Shown one piece after another: positions 45,449-55,101 of a DNA stretch of 64,000 bases. The DNA is from Streptomyces sp. NBC_00663 (GTDB lineage: Bacteria > Actinomycetota > Actinomycetes > Streptomycetales > Streptomycetaceae). A program made the translations under genes and the position numbers. Within the stretch, counting starts at the first letter, position 1, and each line of letters starts with the position of its first letter. The stretch is taken from the NCBI RefSeq assembly GCF_036226885.1, contig NZ_CP109027.1, positions 2,542,001-2,606,000 of the forward strand, written 5' to 3'. The notes under the pieces were generated by a model. It searched no databases. It had not been told where the DNA came from and was given only the letters and a program-made list of their open reading frames with translations.

Positions 45449-45736
45449 GGGCACCTCCGGCTGCATTGACCGGCGGACGGGGTGCCCCAGGGCGGACACG
45501 GCACAGGGGATGGCATCAATCCCCCGTCCGGGCCGGTGCTTGATGCTACCGAGCCCATCACGCGCGGCTGACCGCCTCTCGTCGAGCGTGAAACGGATCA
45601 CCCATTCGAGCGACGGTTTTCAGGTTTACGGTTTCGCGCCACCCGACCTGCGGTTCTCCGTCGTTTTGTAGCACCGGGGCCGGGTGGGGCCGCGGATCCC
45701 AGCGTTCCAAGCCGTCGGAACCCGCGTTTCACTCGA

Positions 45737-46606
45737 TCAACGCGCCGCGCTTTCCAGCCATTCCCGGTCGATCTCGCCCTCGGCGACGATCACGGCAGGG
45801 CCGGTCATCTCGATCTCTCCGTCGGGCCGCTCGGTGATCACGAGGGTGCCGCCGGGCACGTCGACGGTGTACGTCGCCGGGGTTCCGGTCACGGCCGGGT
45901 CGACGCCGTCCCGGCGGGCGGTGGCCACGGCGACGGCGCACGCGCCCGTGCCGCACGAGCGGGTCTCGCCGGAGCCGCGCTCGTGCACACGCAGGGCCAC
46001 GTGTCGCGGACCGCGGTCGACGACGAACTCCACGTTGACCCCGTCCGGGTAGGCGGAGGCGGGGCTGAAGGGCGGCGCTTCGTACAGGTTGCCCGCGTGG
46101 GCGAGGTCCTCCACGAAGGCCACGGCGTGCGGGTTGCCCATGTTCACGTTGCGCGCGGGCCAGCTGCGCTCGCCCACGCTCACCTGGACGTCCCCTTCGG
46201 GAAGACGGGCGCTGCCCATGCCGACGGTGACGTCACCGTCCTTGGCGAGGTGCACGGTCTTCACGCCGCCGCGCGTGGCCACGGCCAGGTCGCCCTCGGT
46301 CACATGCCCCGCATGCTGGAGGTAGCGGGCGAAGACGCGGACGCCGTTGCCGCACATCTCGGCGATCGAGCCGTCGCCGTTGCGGTAGTCCATGAACCAC
46401 TCCGCCTCGGCCGCCATGCCCTTGGCCTCGGGGTGCGCGGCGGATCGCACGACATGGAGCAGTCCGTCACCGCCGATGCCGGCCCGGCGGTCGCACAGGG
46501 CGGCGACGGTGGCCGGGGACAGGTCGATGGCGTTCTCGGGGTCCGGCACGATCACGAAGTCGTTCTCGGTGCCGTGGCCCTTGAGGAAGGCGATCCGCGT
46601 GCTCAT
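45737..46606 (-). CDS. dapF: Diaminopimelate epimerase
   Basis: Converts LL- to meso-diaminopimelate for lysine and peptidoglycan; 289 aa. Note that Streptomyces peptidoglycan uses LL-DAP, so this enzyme mainly serves lysine. The two catalytic cysteines are in AEMCGNGVRVF near 90 and TRSCGTGACAV near 225. The N-terminal KGHGTENDFVIV is typical. It lies between rshA and a membrane protein gene, in the same strand run as miaA and miaB. Confidence 0.96.
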   Translation of the reverse strand: MSTRIAFLKGHGTENDFVIVPDPENAIDLSPATVAALCDRRAGIGGDGLLHVVRSAAHPEAKGMAAEAEWFMDYRNGDGSIAEMCGNGVRVFARYLQHAGHVTEGDLAVATRGGVKTVHLAKDGDVTVGMGSARLPEGDVQVSVGERSWPARNVNMGNPHAVAFVEDLAHAGNLYEAPPFSPASAYPDGVNVEFVVDRGPRHVALRVHERGSGETRSCGTGACAVAVATARRDGVDPAVTGTPATYTVDVPGGTLVITERPDGEIEMTGPAVIVAEGEIDREWLESAAR

Positions 46607-46695
46607 GGTTCGATCCTACGTGCCGGCCGGTGGGGGCCGGTCGCGCCCGAGCGGCGGGGCCGCCCGGGGGAACAGCCCGCGCCCCGAAAGCCTCG

Positions 46696-47199
46696 TCAGC
46701 GCAGCCGCGCCACGCGGAGCACGGCCAGTGCGACCACCGCGGCCACGAGCACGACGTACAACAGCACCACGCGCCAGTCCGCCCGCCGACCGGAACCCCG
46801 CTGCGGCAGCCCCGGCCAGGTGTAACCGACCCGGCGGGCGGCCATCATGCCCCAGCCCGCCGCGCACGAGCAGATCAGCAGCCCCAGCATGGCGATCACG
46901 GCCCCGCTGTCGCCGAAGTCGAAGGCGAGCGGGAAGGCGAACATCAGGGAGCCGAGCGCGGCCAGGGAGACGATGGGGGCGAGCTGCCAGATGCGCATCC
47001 GGCGCTGGGGACGCAGCTCGACCTCGACCTCGGGGCCGTCGGCGAACATCTCCTCGGGCTCGGGGCCGTCGGCGATCACACCGCCCTGTGTCTCGTCGGG
47101 CCCGTCGGGGCTCAGACTGTCGCCGTCCTGCTCCGGTTCACCGTCGTCTGCGGTGCGGGGCTCGGTGCTTCGTGCGGTGTCGCGAGGGCCGGCCTCCAT
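46696..47199 (-). CDS. Small membrane protein of unknown function
   Basis: About 167 aa from ATG 47199 (a GTG at 47229 is possible but has no ribosome binding site, while GGAGGG precedes 47199). The N-terminal 70 residues are acidic, Pro/Glu/Asp-rich and probably cytoplasmic; three hydrophobic helices follow (LAPIVSLAALGSLMFAFPLA, then AVIAMLGLLICSCAAGWGMM, then VVLLYVVLVAAVVALAVLRV). No known family recognised. It sits between dapF and miaA on the same strand. Confidence 0.75.
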   Translation of the reverse strand: MEAGPRDTARSTEPRTADDGEPEQDGDSLSPDGPDETQGGVIADGPEPEEMFADGPEVEVELRPQRRMRIWQLAPIVSLAALGSLMFAFPLAFDFGDSGAVIAMLGLLICSCAAGWGMMAARRVGYTWPGLPQRGSGRRADWRVVLLYVVLVAAVVALAVLRVARLR

Positions 47200-47307
47200 C
47201 GCCACGCGCCCTCCCAACTCGGACTCCACTTGGTCGATCGAAGCTCGATGATGGCACGGCGCCGACGGGCCCGATGACGGCCTGAGCGTCCCGATGCCAG
47301 GACGTGA

Positions 47308-48246
47308 TCAGGCTGTGACCGGTCGTTCGACCAACGCCAGTGCGAGCTCCGGAAGTTCTGTGAGATCCGCCGCAGCCCCACTGAGCCAGTGCACCCGTGG
47401 GTCGCGCCTGAACCATGAATCCTGACGGCGCGCGAAGCGCTTGGTGGCACGTACGGTCTCGGCCCGCGCCTCCTCCTGCGTGCACTCCCCGGAGAGCGCC
47501 GCGAGCACCTGCTGGTACCCGAGCGCGCGCGACGCCGTGCGCCCCTCGCGCAGCCCCTGCGCCTCCAGGACTGCCACCTCGTCCACCAGTCCGGCGTCCC
47601 ACATCCGGTCGACGCGGCGCGCGATGCGTTCGTCGAGCTCGGGGCGCGCCACGTCGACGCCGATCTGGACGGTGTCGTAGACCGAGTCGTGGCCGGGGAG
47701 GTTGGCGGTGAAGGGCCGGCCGGTGATCTCGATGACCTCCAGGGCGCGGACGATACGGCGGCCGTTGCTGGGCAGGATCGCCTGCGCGGCCTCGGGGTCG
47801 GCGGCGGCCAGACGGGCGTGCAGGGCGCCGGAGCCGCGGAGCGTGAGCTCGTCCTCCAGGCGGGCCCTGACCTCGGGGTCGGTGCCGGGGAACTCGAGGT
47901 TGTCGACGGCGCCACGGACGTAGAGGCCGGAGCCGCCGACCAGGATCGGCCAGCGTCCGTCGGCGAGCAGGGCATCGATCCGCTCGCGGGCGAGGCGCTG
48001 GTACTCGGCGACGGACGCCGTGACGGTCACGTCCCAGATGTCGAGGAGGTGGTGCGGGACGCCGCCGCGCTCCTCGGGCGTCAGTTTGGCGGTGCCGATG
48101 TCCATCCCTCGATAGAGCTGCATGGAGTCGGCGTTGACGACCTCGCCGCCGAGACGCTGGGCCAGGAAGACGCCCAGATCGGACTTTCCGGCCGCGGTCG
48201 GTCCGACGACGGCGATGACTCGGGGGGCGGGGGGTGCGCTGCTCAC
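47308..48246 (-). CDS. miaA: tRNA dimethylallyltransferase MiaA
   Basis: Transfers a dimethylallyl group to A37 of tRNAs reading UNN codons, making the substrate of MiaB, encoded 1.7 kb upstream on the same strand. 312 aa from GTG 48246. P-loop VVGPTAAGKSDLG near 12-24, the catalytic region NADSMQLYRGMDIGTAK, VGGSGLYVRGAVD and SRALGYQQVL are all present. The frame is open further upstream but that sequence is not conserved-looking. This modification includes the bldA tRNA anticodon neighbourhood, which is of interest given the TTA gene in this window. Confidence 0.96.
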   Translation of the reverse strand: MSSAPPAPRVIAVVGPTAAGKSDLGVFLAQRLGGEVVNADSMQLYRGMDIGTAKLTPEERGGVPHHLLDIWDVTVTASVAEYQRLARERIDALLADGRWPILVGGSGLYVRGAVDNLEFPGTDPEVRARLEDELTLRGSGALHARLAAADPEAAQAILPSNGRRIVRALEVIEITGRPFTANLPGHDSVYDTVQIGVDVARPELDERIARRVDRMWDAGLVDEVAVLEAQGLREGRTASRALGYQQVLAALSGECTQEEARAETVRATKRFARRQDSWFRRDPRVHWLSGAAADLTELPELALALVERPVTA

Positions 48247-48428
48247 CGCCCCAGTCTCGCAAACGTCGCGGCGTGGCCTCGAACGAGTTACGTGACGGCA
48301 CGGGCCGGGGGTCGTTGCCTGTTGCGAGGTTTTCGCCGCCGGTTCGCGGAGGCGGCACCCCGGCCGACGCAAATGGGCGCACCGGGCAACGCGGGATTTC
48401 GCCCGCACGAGTACCGTATGGAGCGTAT

Positions 48429-48755
48429 ATGGGTGTTTTCGCACGACTTCTCCGGAGGTCGAAGGCTGCGGAGGAGACGTCAACGGTCGAGGCGGCGGCC
48501 GCCACACTGACGGCCGACCCCGAGACGGAAGAGGCGGCCGAGACGGCGGCGGCGAAGGAGTCGGCCGAGGCGCAGACCGAGGCCGGGGCCGGGACCGAGG
48601 AAGCGGCCGCGTCGACGGAGACGGCGACGGAGCCCGGCGAGGCCGGTGCCGCCGAGAGCGTCGAGGGTGTCGACATCCCCCAGCAGCAGTCCGCCGAGCG
48701 GCAGTCCGCACAAGAGGCGGCCGACAGTGAGGCCGGCGAGAGCGCCCGCACGTAA
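48429..48755 (+). CDS. Acidic Ala/Glu-rich protein
   Basis: 108 aa. ATG 48429 has GGAG 6 nt upstream. After a basic start (GVFARLLRRSKAAEE) the sequence is nearly all Ala, Glu, Thr and Gly in degenerate repeats (AAAKESAEAQTEAGAGTEEA), without hydrophobic core or signal, so probably disordered or a loose coiled coil. It lies 25 bp upstream of the MT0933-type antitoxin-like gene and may share its transcript. Function unknown. Confidence 0.65.
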   Translation: MGVFARLLRRSKAAEETSTVEAAAATLTADPETEEAAETAAAKESAEAQTEAGAGTEEAAASTETATEPGEAGAAESVEGVDIPQQQSAERQSAQEAADSEAGESART

Positions 48756-48780
48756 CTGCCCCCGCGCGGGAAGGTGAACG

Positions 48781-49047
48781 ATGGGTCTCCTGGACAATTT
48801 GAAGGCCAAGCTCAACCCGGCCAAGGACAAGGTCTCCGGTCTCGCACAGCAGCACGGCGACAAGATCCAGCACGGTCTCGACAAGGCCGCGAAGGTCGTC
48901 GACGAGAAGACCAAGGGCAAGTACAGCGACAAGATCCAGACGGGCACGGGCAAGGCCAAGGACGCCATGGACCGACTCGCGCACAAGGACGACGGCGGCA
49001 CGGGCGGCACGACCACGCCCCCGTCCTCACCGCCGCCCGCTTCCTGA
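48781..49047 (+). CDS. MT0933/Rv0909-like antitoxin family protein
   Basis: 88 aa. The composition and pattern GLLDNLKAKLNPAKDKVSGL, then GDKIQHGLDKAAKVVDEKTK, then KYSDKIQTGTGKAKDAMDRL are those of the small Lys/Asp-rich actinobacterial family annotated as antitoxin after Rv0909. The tail is Thr/Pro/Ser-rich and disordered. The ATG follows GGAAGGTG. No toxin gene is next to it, so the antitoxin label is doubtful in function. A hairpin terminator follows. Confidence 0.8.
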   Translation: MGLLDNLKAKLNPAKDKVSGLAQQHGDKIQHGLDKAAKVVDEKTKGKYSDKIQTGTGKAKDAMDRLAHKDDGGTGGTTTPPSSPPPAS

Positions 49048-49096
49048 ACGGCAGCCACACACCGCTGGACCGGCGATCGCCGCGACGGCACATCGA

Positions 49097-49131
49097 CGGA
49101 CGGCCGCGGAGCACACGCTCCCGGCCGTCCG
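49097..49131. terminator. Hairpin between the antitoxin-like gene and the convergent gene
   Basis: CGGACGGCCG and CGGCCGTCCG form a 10-bp stem with an inner GGAGC/GCTCC stem, 50 bp after the antitoxin-like stop. Confidence 0.75.
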
Positions 49132-49170
49132 CCGTTTCATGAGCGGGTACGCCCTGAGACGCGCGGCGCG

Positions 49171-49884
49171 TCAGGACCAGGCCGCGACCACGTACCCCAC
49201 GCCGTACGGCGCGTCCTCGTACAGCAGCTCCCCGCCGAGCCCCGCCCCCTCGGCCGCGCCCGCGAGGACCTGCCAGGGGGCCCGCCCTGACGCCTTGAGC
49301 TCGTACGCCAGCTCGGTGTCCAGCGCTTCCAGGGCCGCCACGTCCGCCGCGCCCAGCGCCCGCGCGACCTCCGCGTCGAAGGGCGCCGCGCGCTCGTCCA
49401 GGTAGCCGGGTGCCTTGAGGGTGCGGCAGGCGCTGGCGTCGCCCATCACCAGCAGCGCCACGCGCTCGGCCCGCGCGGCGATGTCCCTTCCGACTTCAAT
49501 ACACCGCTCGGCCGCGAGTGGTTCCCCCACACCGAGTCCCTCGATCGGGGCGTACGACCACGCGGTCCTCTCCAGCAGCCATGCGGCCACTGCGAGCGAG
49601 GGCGGCAGCGTGCCCGGGGCCGGGGCACCGGTGTCCCGGCCCAGCCGTACGTCGACGTCCACGCCGAAGCCCCGGAACGAACCCCGCGCGCCCTCCGCGT
49701 GCACGCCCCGGCCGCTGGGCTCGGCGGGCCCGACCACCACGAGCCGGTCCGGCCGGGCGGCGGCGAGCACACCGAGCGCGTCCGTGCAGGCGGCACGCGC
49801 GGCATCCAGCTCGGGCGCGGCGCCCGCGGCGACCTCGGGCACGAGGAGGGGCGGACAGGGACAGACAGCGGCGGCGACAAGCAT
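49171..49884 (-). CDS. Class III extradiol dioxygenase-like (LigB-type fold) protein
   Basis: 237 aa from ATG 49884 (an upstream start at 49911 adds nine residues of doubtful value). The start LVAAAVCPCPPLLVPEVAAG and the segment RPDRLVVVGPAEPSGRG are those of the actinobacterial LigB-like domain proteins. MGDASACR near 160 is the second conserved piece. The metal ligands of true ring-cleaving enzymes are not all evident, so the activity is unassigned. It lies just downstream of miaB on the same strand. Confidence 0.78.
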   Translation of the reverse strand: MLVAAAVCPCPPLLVPEVAAGAAPELDAARAACTDALGVLAAARPDRLVVVGPAEPSGRGVHAEGARGSFRGFGVDVDVRLGRDTGAPAPGTLPPSLAVAAWLLERTAWSYAPIEGLGVGEPLAAERCIEVGRDIAARAERVALLVMGDASACRTLKAPGYLDERAAPFDAEVARALGAADVAALEALDTELAYELKASGRAPWQVLAGAAEGAGLGGELLYEDAPYGVGYVVAAWS

Positions 49885-49969
49885 GATCGGCAGCGTAACG
49901 CCGTCCGGCACCCGCGCGTCACTCCGCGATGAGCACGTCCGTGGGACCGGCGCCGGGCTCCGCCGTCCC

Positions 49970-51496
49970 TCAGTGCGCCGCGCACCCTCCCGTAGCCGCC
50001 GGCAGCGGCTCCGGTACGCCGATCTTCGGGAGGCCCAGCAGCACGCCCGTCGGCTTGGCCGCCTCGGCGGCGTTGCGCTTCTCCCAGGCGTCCCCCGCGC
50101 GCGTGCGGCGCACGTTCAGGACGTCGCCCTCGGCGAGGAGGTGGTGCGGGGCGGCGTAGGTGATCTCGACCGTCACGACGTCACCGGGGCGGACTTCCTC
50201 GTCCGGCTTGGTGAAGTGGACCAGGCGGTTGTCGGGGGCGCGGCCGGAGAGGCGGTGGGTGGTGCCGTCCTTGCGGCCCTCGCCCTCGGCGACCATCAGC
50301 TCCAGCGTGCGGCCGACCTGCTTCTTGTTCTCGTCCCAGGAGATCTCCTCCTGGAGGGCGACGAGACGCTCGTAGCGCGCCTGGACGACCTCCTTGGGGA
50401 TCTGGCCCTCCATGGTCGCGGCCGGGGTCCCGGGGCGCTTGGAGTACTGGAAGGTGAAGGCGTTGGTGAAGCGCGCCTCGCGGACCGTGTGCAGGGTCTG
50501 CTCGAAGTCCTCCTCGGTCTCGCCGGGGAAGCCCACGATGATGTCGGTCGAGATCGCGGCGTCCGGCATCGCGGCACGCACCTTCTCGATGATCCCGAGG
50601 AAACGCTCCTGCCGGTACGAGCGGCGCATCGCCTTCAGGACCGTGTCCGAGCCGGACTGGAGCGGCATGTGCAGCTGCGGCATCACGTTCGGGGTCTCCG
50701 CCATCGCCGCGATCACGTCGTCGGTGAAGTCGCGCGGGTGCGGGGAGGTGAAGCGGACCCGCTCCAGGCCCTCGATCTTCCCGCAGGCCCGCAGCAGCTT
50801 GCTGAAGGCCTCGCGGTCGCCGATGTCGGAGCCGTATGCGTTGACGTTCTGGCCGAGCAGGGTGATCTCGGAGACGCCCTCGCCGACCAGGGCCTCGATC
50901 TCGGCGAGGATGTCGCCGGTGCGGCGGTCCTTCTCCTTGCCGCGCAGCGCCGGGACGATGCAGAAGGTGCAGGTGTTGTTGCAGCCGACGGAGATCGACA
51001 CCCAGGCCGCGTACGCGCTCTCGCGGCGGGTCGGCAGGGTCGACGGGAACGCCTCCAGGCTCTCGGCGATCTCGACCTGCGCCTCCTCCTGCACGCGCGC
51101 GCGTTCCAGCAGCACCGGCAGCTTGCCGATGTTGTGCGTGCCGAAGACGACGTCCACCCAGGGCGCCTTCTGCACGATGGTGTCGCGGTCCTTCTGCGCG
51201 AGACAACCGCCGACGGCGATCTGCATGCCGGGGCGCTTGGTCTTCATCGGCGCGAGGTGGCCGAGGTTGCCGTACAGCTTGTTGTCGGCGTTCTCACGGA
51301 CCGCGCAGGTGTTGAAGACGACCACGTCGGCGTCGCCGTTGGAGCCCTCGGGGGCACGGACGTAACCGGCGTCCTCCAGCAGTCCGGACAATCGCTCGGA
51401 GTCGTGGACGTTCATCTGGCACCCGTAGGTACGGACTTCGTAGGTCTTGGGCACTGAGACGTCCACTGCCGGGCTCCGGTCGCTGCTGATGGTCAT
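49970..51496 (-). CDS. miaB: tRNA-2-methylthio-N6-dimethylallyladenosine synthase MiaB
   Basis: Radical-SAM methylthiotransferase acting after MiaA on A37 of tRNA; 508 aa. N-terminal cluster cysteines are in [25 protein letters not shown] and VGGCLAQKD. The radical-SAM CxxxCxxC is [12 protein letters not shown] near 165. The C-terminal TRAM domain is present ([14 protein letters not shown] onward). The ATG at 51496 lies 100 bp from the divergent membrane gene. No unusual feature. Confidence 0.97.
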   Translation of the reverse strand: MTISSDRSPAVDVSVPKTYEVRTYGCQMNVHDSERLSGLLEDAGYVRAPEGSNGDADVVVFNTCAVRENADNKLYGNLGHLAPMKTKRPGMQIAVGGCLAQKDRDTIVQKAPWVDVVFGTHNIGKLPVLLERARVQEEAQVEIAESLEAFPSTLPTRRESAYAAWVSISVGCNNTCTFCIVPALRGKEKDRRTGDILAEIEALVGEGVSEITLLGQNVNAYGSDIGDREAFSKLLRACGKIEGLERVRFTSPHPRDFTDDVIAAMAETPNVMPQLHMPLQSGSDTVLKAMRRSYRQERFLGIIEKVRAAMPDAAISTDIIVGFPGETEEDFEQTLHTVREARFTNAFTFQYSKRPGTPAATMEGQIPKEVVQARYERLVALQEEISWDENKKQVGRTLELMVAEGEGRKDGTTHRLSGRAPDNRLVHFTKPDEEVRPGDVVTVEITYAAPHHLLAEGDVLNVRRTRAGDAWEKRNAAEAAKPTGVLLGLPKIGVPEPLPAATGGCAAH

Positions 51497-51596
51497 CCCT
51501 CAAGAGTAGGCGGTCCCGGGAACGCCTCGTGCAGCCCTGCGGGGGCCCGGGGTGCGGCATCCGCGGGGCGAGATCACCATGAGGAGCAGGTGGCCC

Positions 51597-53738
51597 ATGG
51601 AACCCGTGACCCCGCGCAGGGTGCTGCGCGTCCTCGCCTTCGCCACGGCCGTGCTCTGCACGCTGATCGTCGCCGTGGCGGCCACCGCGCGTGCCACGGT
51701 CGTGTCGGAGGGGTTCTACCAGTCGGTGCTGGACGAGGAGTCCGCGTACGACCGGCTTTACGACCAGGTCCTGGTCGATCCGAAGGCCGCGGCCGTGGCC
51801 CGGAACCTGCTGGCCGGGCTGCCGGTGCCGGAGGCCGTGGTGACCTCCAACATCAAGCTGGTGCTGCCTCCGGAGACGGTCCGGGAGCTCACGCACGAGC
51901 AGATCGGCAACGTCGTCGGATACCTCCGCGGCGACCGGGACCCCCTCGACCTGTCCGTCGATCTGCGCCCGGTGCTGGACAACATCAACGACCTGGCGCA
52001 GATCTACTCCGGCGATCTCGTCGCCTCCGTGCAGAACCGGACCGAGCCAGACTTCGACGCGTTCTCGGCGGACCTGTCGACGACCCTGGAGGACGTCCTC
52101 GCCGGACGCGCCCCCGCCTCGCTGCCCGCCCTCCCCCTCACTGAGGAACAGGCCGCCAAGGCCGCCGAGCACGTCCTCGCCGCCCTGCCCGAGGAGCGGC
52201 GCGAGGCGTTGCGGGCGGATGTCGAAGTGGCCCTGGGCGACGGGGACATCGGCACCGTGCTCGCCACGGTGGCACCCGCGCTGGTGTCCGAGCGCACCCA
52301 TGCCTCGGTCGCCCGGCTGCGGACGCTCGCCGGGGGCGACGACTGGAACCTCGACCGGTCCCTCGACCTGACGGGCCTGCACCGGATCCATCCCTACACG
52401 GCGGTCGGGCTCGGGATCGTGGAGGCCGTCGCCGCCGCGCTGCTGGTCATCGCCCTGGTGGCGCTGTGGCTCACCGGGTCCCCCGCGCCCGGCCGCAGAC
52501 CGATGCTGCTGGGCTGGGCGCTGGCCTCCGGTGGCCTGCTCACCGCGCTGTTCGTCGTCCTCGTACGCCTCCTCGGCGGTGGCCGGCTCGTCGATCCGTC
52601 GACCGACCGGCCGAGCGGTCTCACCCGCCTCCTCGACGACCTCCAGGACACGGCCCTCGACGACATGACGGTCGCCGCCCTGGGCAGCGCGCTGGTCCCG
52701 CTGGTGGCGGGGGCCCTGCTCGCCGGATTCGGGTGGGCGGTGCAGGTACGGCCCCGGCCGCGGACGGCGACCGCGTACGTCCGTCCGCTGGCGACCGGCG
52801 CGAGCGCCCTCGCTCTCGCCGGTCTCGTGCTGGTGCCGCTCGCCGCGCCCTCCGCGCCCCGCCGGTGCGAAGGCAGCGTGCGGTTGTGCGACCGGCCGTA
52901 CGACGAGGTGGCCTTTCTGACCTCGCACAACGCCATGTCGACCACCCTCGACCGGTTCATCGGTCCGCTCCAGGACCCGGCCATCACCACACAGCTGGAC
53001 GACGGCGTGCGCGGCCTCCAGATCGACACCTACCGCTGGGAGCGGCCCGACGAGATCACCGCGCGGCTGAACGACTCCGACTTCTCGGCCGAGCAGCGGA
53101 CGCTGATCGCCAACGTCGTCAACCGGGTCAACCCGCCCCGGGAGGGGCTGTGGCTGTGTCATGCCGTGTGCCGGGCCGGGGCGATCGAACTGGTGCCGGA
53201 GCTGCGCGAGATCGGTGACTGGATGCGCGACCATCCGACCGAGGTGCTGACCCTGATCGTGCAGGACGCGATCTCGGGCGAGGAGACCGCGGAGGCGTTC
53301 GCGCGGGCCGGGCTGACCGACCTCGTCTTCACGCCGGACGAGGATCCGGCGGCGAGCTGGCCGACGCTGGGCGAGATGATCGACAGCGGCCGGCGGCTGG
53401 TCGTCTTCGCCGAGCAGGCCGACGGCCCGGCCGCGTGGTACCGCAACTTCTACCGCTACGGCATGGAGACACCGTTCTCCTTCCAGCGCCCCGACCAGAT
53501 GAGCTGTGTGCCCCATCGGGGCGGCACCGGCAAACGTCTGTTCCTGCTCAACCACTTCATCACCGCGGGCGGCGGCAGCCGGCTGGACGCGGGCGAGGTC
53601 AACGCCCGTGACTTCGTCCTCGACCGGGTCGACCAGTGCGAGCGGGCGCGGGGCCGGCCGGTGAACTTCGTCGCCGTCGACTACACGACGATCGGGGACG
53701 CGCGCGGGGCCGTGGACGCGCTCAACGCCAACCGGTAG
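51597..53738 (+). CDS. Membrane protein with PI-PLC-X-like phosphodiesterase domain
   Basis: About 713 aa from ATG 51597 (ATG 51579 also possible). After an N-terminal membrane helix (LRVLAFATAVLCTLIVAVAA) comes an extracytoplasmic helical region to about 270, a cluster of three or four membrane helices (280-410), then a PLC-like TIM-barrel domain. This has VAFLTSHNAMSTT near 445 and LWLCHAVCRAG near 520, whose histidines match the two catalytic His of bacterial PI-PLC; the cysteines near 430 may form a disulphide. The substrate is unknown, perhaps a glycerophosphodiester lipid. Confidence 0.82.
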   Translation: MEPVTPRRVLRVLAFATAVLCTLIVAVAATARATVVSEGFYQSVLDEESAYDRLYDQVLVDPKAAAVARNLLAGLPVPEAVVTSNIKLVLPPETVRELTHEQIGNVVGYLRGDRDPLDLSVDLRPVLDNINDLAQIYSGDLVASVQNRTEPDFDAFSADLSTTLEDVLAGRAPASLPALPLTEEQAAKAAEHVLAALPEERREALRADVEVALGDGDIGTVLATVAPALVSERTHASVARLRTLAGGDDWNLDRSLDLTGLHRIHPYTAVGLGIVEAVAAALLVIALVALWLTGSPAPGRRPMLLGWALASGGLLTALFVVLVRLLGGGRLVDPSTDRPSGLTRLLDDLQDTALDDMTVAALGSALVPLVAGALLAGFGWAVQVRPRPRTATAYVRPLATGASALALAGLVLVPLAAPSAPRRCEGSVRLCDRPYDEVAFLTSHNAMSTTLDRFIGPLQDPAITTQLDDGVRGLQIDTYRWERPDEITARLNDSDFSAEQRTLIANVVNRVNPPREGLWLCHAVCRAGAIELVPELREIGDWMRDHPTEVLTLIVQDAISGEETAEAFARAGLTDLVFTPDEDPAASWPTLGEMIDSGRRLVVFAEQADGPAAWYRNFYRYGMETPFSFQRPDQMSCVPHRGGTGKRLFLLNHFITAGGGSRLDAGEVNARDFVLDRVDQCERARGRPVNFVAVDYTTIGDARGAVDALNANR

Positions 53739-53829
53739 CGCGAGCCATTAGGGCCTGCCGAAGTGGCCGGGCCGTCCGGTCGCCCGCAGGATGGGAACGA
53801 ATCGTGACAACTGCCGCCGAGAGGACCTC

Positions 53830-54441
53830 ATGTCACATCCCACCCAACGGCGTCGGACCGCGACCGCCATCGCCGGAGTCGTCCTGGCGGCGCTGAGCGC
53901 GGCGTCGCTCGTCTCGTGCAGTTCGGACAGCGACGACGGCTCCACGTCCAGCGCTTCCGCGGTCGACACGGCGTCCTTCTCCGGGTCCGCCCCGTCCGCC
54001 CTCGACTCCGTCAAGGAGTCCGTCAAGGAGTCGGTCTCGGCGGCGGCCTCCTCCGCCTCCGCGCGGGCCTCCGCACGGGCCTCGGAATGGCTGGCCTCGG
54101 TGGACGCGGAGACCGAACGCGCCAACGAGGCGGCCAAGGACGCGCTCAAGGACGTCGACGGCAAGGGCAACGCCACCGCCGACGTGTCCCTCACCGGGAA
54201 GCCCCGCTCCGAGACCGCCGGTCTGCTCGCCCTGGTCGTGAACATCACCAACAGCACGGACAAGACCGCTTCCTATGCCGTCCAGGTCGAGTTCCGCGAC
54301 CCCGACGGCAAGGTCGTCCAGACCCGGTACGTCGGCGCGGAGGACCTCAAGCCGGGCGGCAAGGCCCAGCCGCTCGCCATCAGCACCGCGCCGGACGAGC
54401 CGCAGTTGACGGCCGTGGTCGCGAAGGCACAGCGCTACTGA
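53830..54441 (+). CDS. Lipoprotein with a FxLYD-like C-terminal domain
   Basis: 203 aa from ATG 53830 (GAGAGGA upstream). The signal peptide ends in SLVSC, a lipobox. A long Ser/Ala linker (SASAVDTASFSGSAPSA and similar) and a short helical stretch precede a beta-sandwich domain (GLLALVVNITNSTDKTASYA, then VEFRDPDGKVVQTRYVGAED) typical of FxLYD proteins. The function is unknown; probably an envelope protein. It converges with the response regulator 9 bp downstream. Confidence 0.8.
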   Translation: MSHPTQRRRTATAIAGVVLAALSAASLVSCSSDSDDGSTSSASAVDTASFSGSAPSALDSVKESVKESVSAAASSASARASARASEWLASVDAETERANEAAKDALKDVDGKGNATADVSLTGKPRSETAGLLALVVNITNSTDKTASYAVQVEFRDPDGKVVQTRYVGAEDLKPGGKAQPLAISTAPDEPQLTAVVAKAQRY

Positions 54442-54450
54442 CCCTCCGGG

Positions 54451-55101
54451 TCAGGGTTCGATCAGCCCCGCGCGGATCGCGTACCGGGTCAGCTCCAGCC
54501 GGTCCCGCATGCCGAGCTTGGCCAGCAGGTTCGCGCGGTGCCGCTCGACCGTCTTCGTGCTGATGAACAGCAGCTCGCCGATCTCCTTCGACGTGTGCCC
54601 CTCGGCGACGAGCTTGAGGATCTCCTCCTCGCGCTCGGTGACGGCCCGCGCGGGCAGCGCGTCGCCCCGGTGCAGACGGTCCAGATACGACCGTACAAGA
54701 GCGCGTTCCGCGCCCGGGTAGACGAACGGCTCGTCGCGCACGGCACTCCGGCAGGCCGCGACCAGGTCCCGGTCCGCGACGGACTTGAGCACATAACCGC
54801 TGGCCCCGGCCTTGAGCGCCTCGAAGAAGTACTGCTCGTTGTCGTACATGGTGAGGATCAGGATCCGCAGGTCGGGCAGCCTCCGCGACAGCTCCCGGGC
54901 CGCCTGGAGCCCGGTCATCCGGGGCATGGCGATGTCGAGGACGGCCAGATCCACGTCACGCGCGCGTGCCAGCTCGACGGCCTCGGCCCCGTCCCCGGCC
55001 TCCGCCACGACCGTCAGATCCTCCTCGCCGTCGAGGATCAGCCGCACGCCCCGCCGTACGAGGGTGTGGTCGTCGGCGAGCAGCACCCGAACGGGGGTCA
55101 T
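54451..55101 (-). CDS. NarL/FixJ-type response regulator
   Basis: 216 aa. Receiver: LLADDHTLVRRGVRLIL with the acidic pair, phosphoacceptor Asp in LAVLDIAMPRMTG near 54, Lys in VLKSVADRD. LuxR helix-turn-helix at the C-terminus (EREEEILKLVAEGHTSKEIG). Its start overlaps the stop of the histidine kinase gene by 4 bp (ATGA), so the two are translationally coupled partners. Confidence 0.95.
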   Translation of the reverse strand: MTPVRVLLADDHTLVRRGVRLILDGEEDLTVVAEAGDGAEAVELARARDVDLAVLDIAMPRMTGLQAARELSRRLPDLRILILTMYDNEQYFFEALKAGASGYVLKSVADRDLVAACRSAVRDEPFVYPGAERALVRSYLDRLHRGDALPARAVTEREEEILKLVAEGHTSKEIGELLFISTKTVERHRANLLAKLGMRDRLELTRYAIRAGLIEP

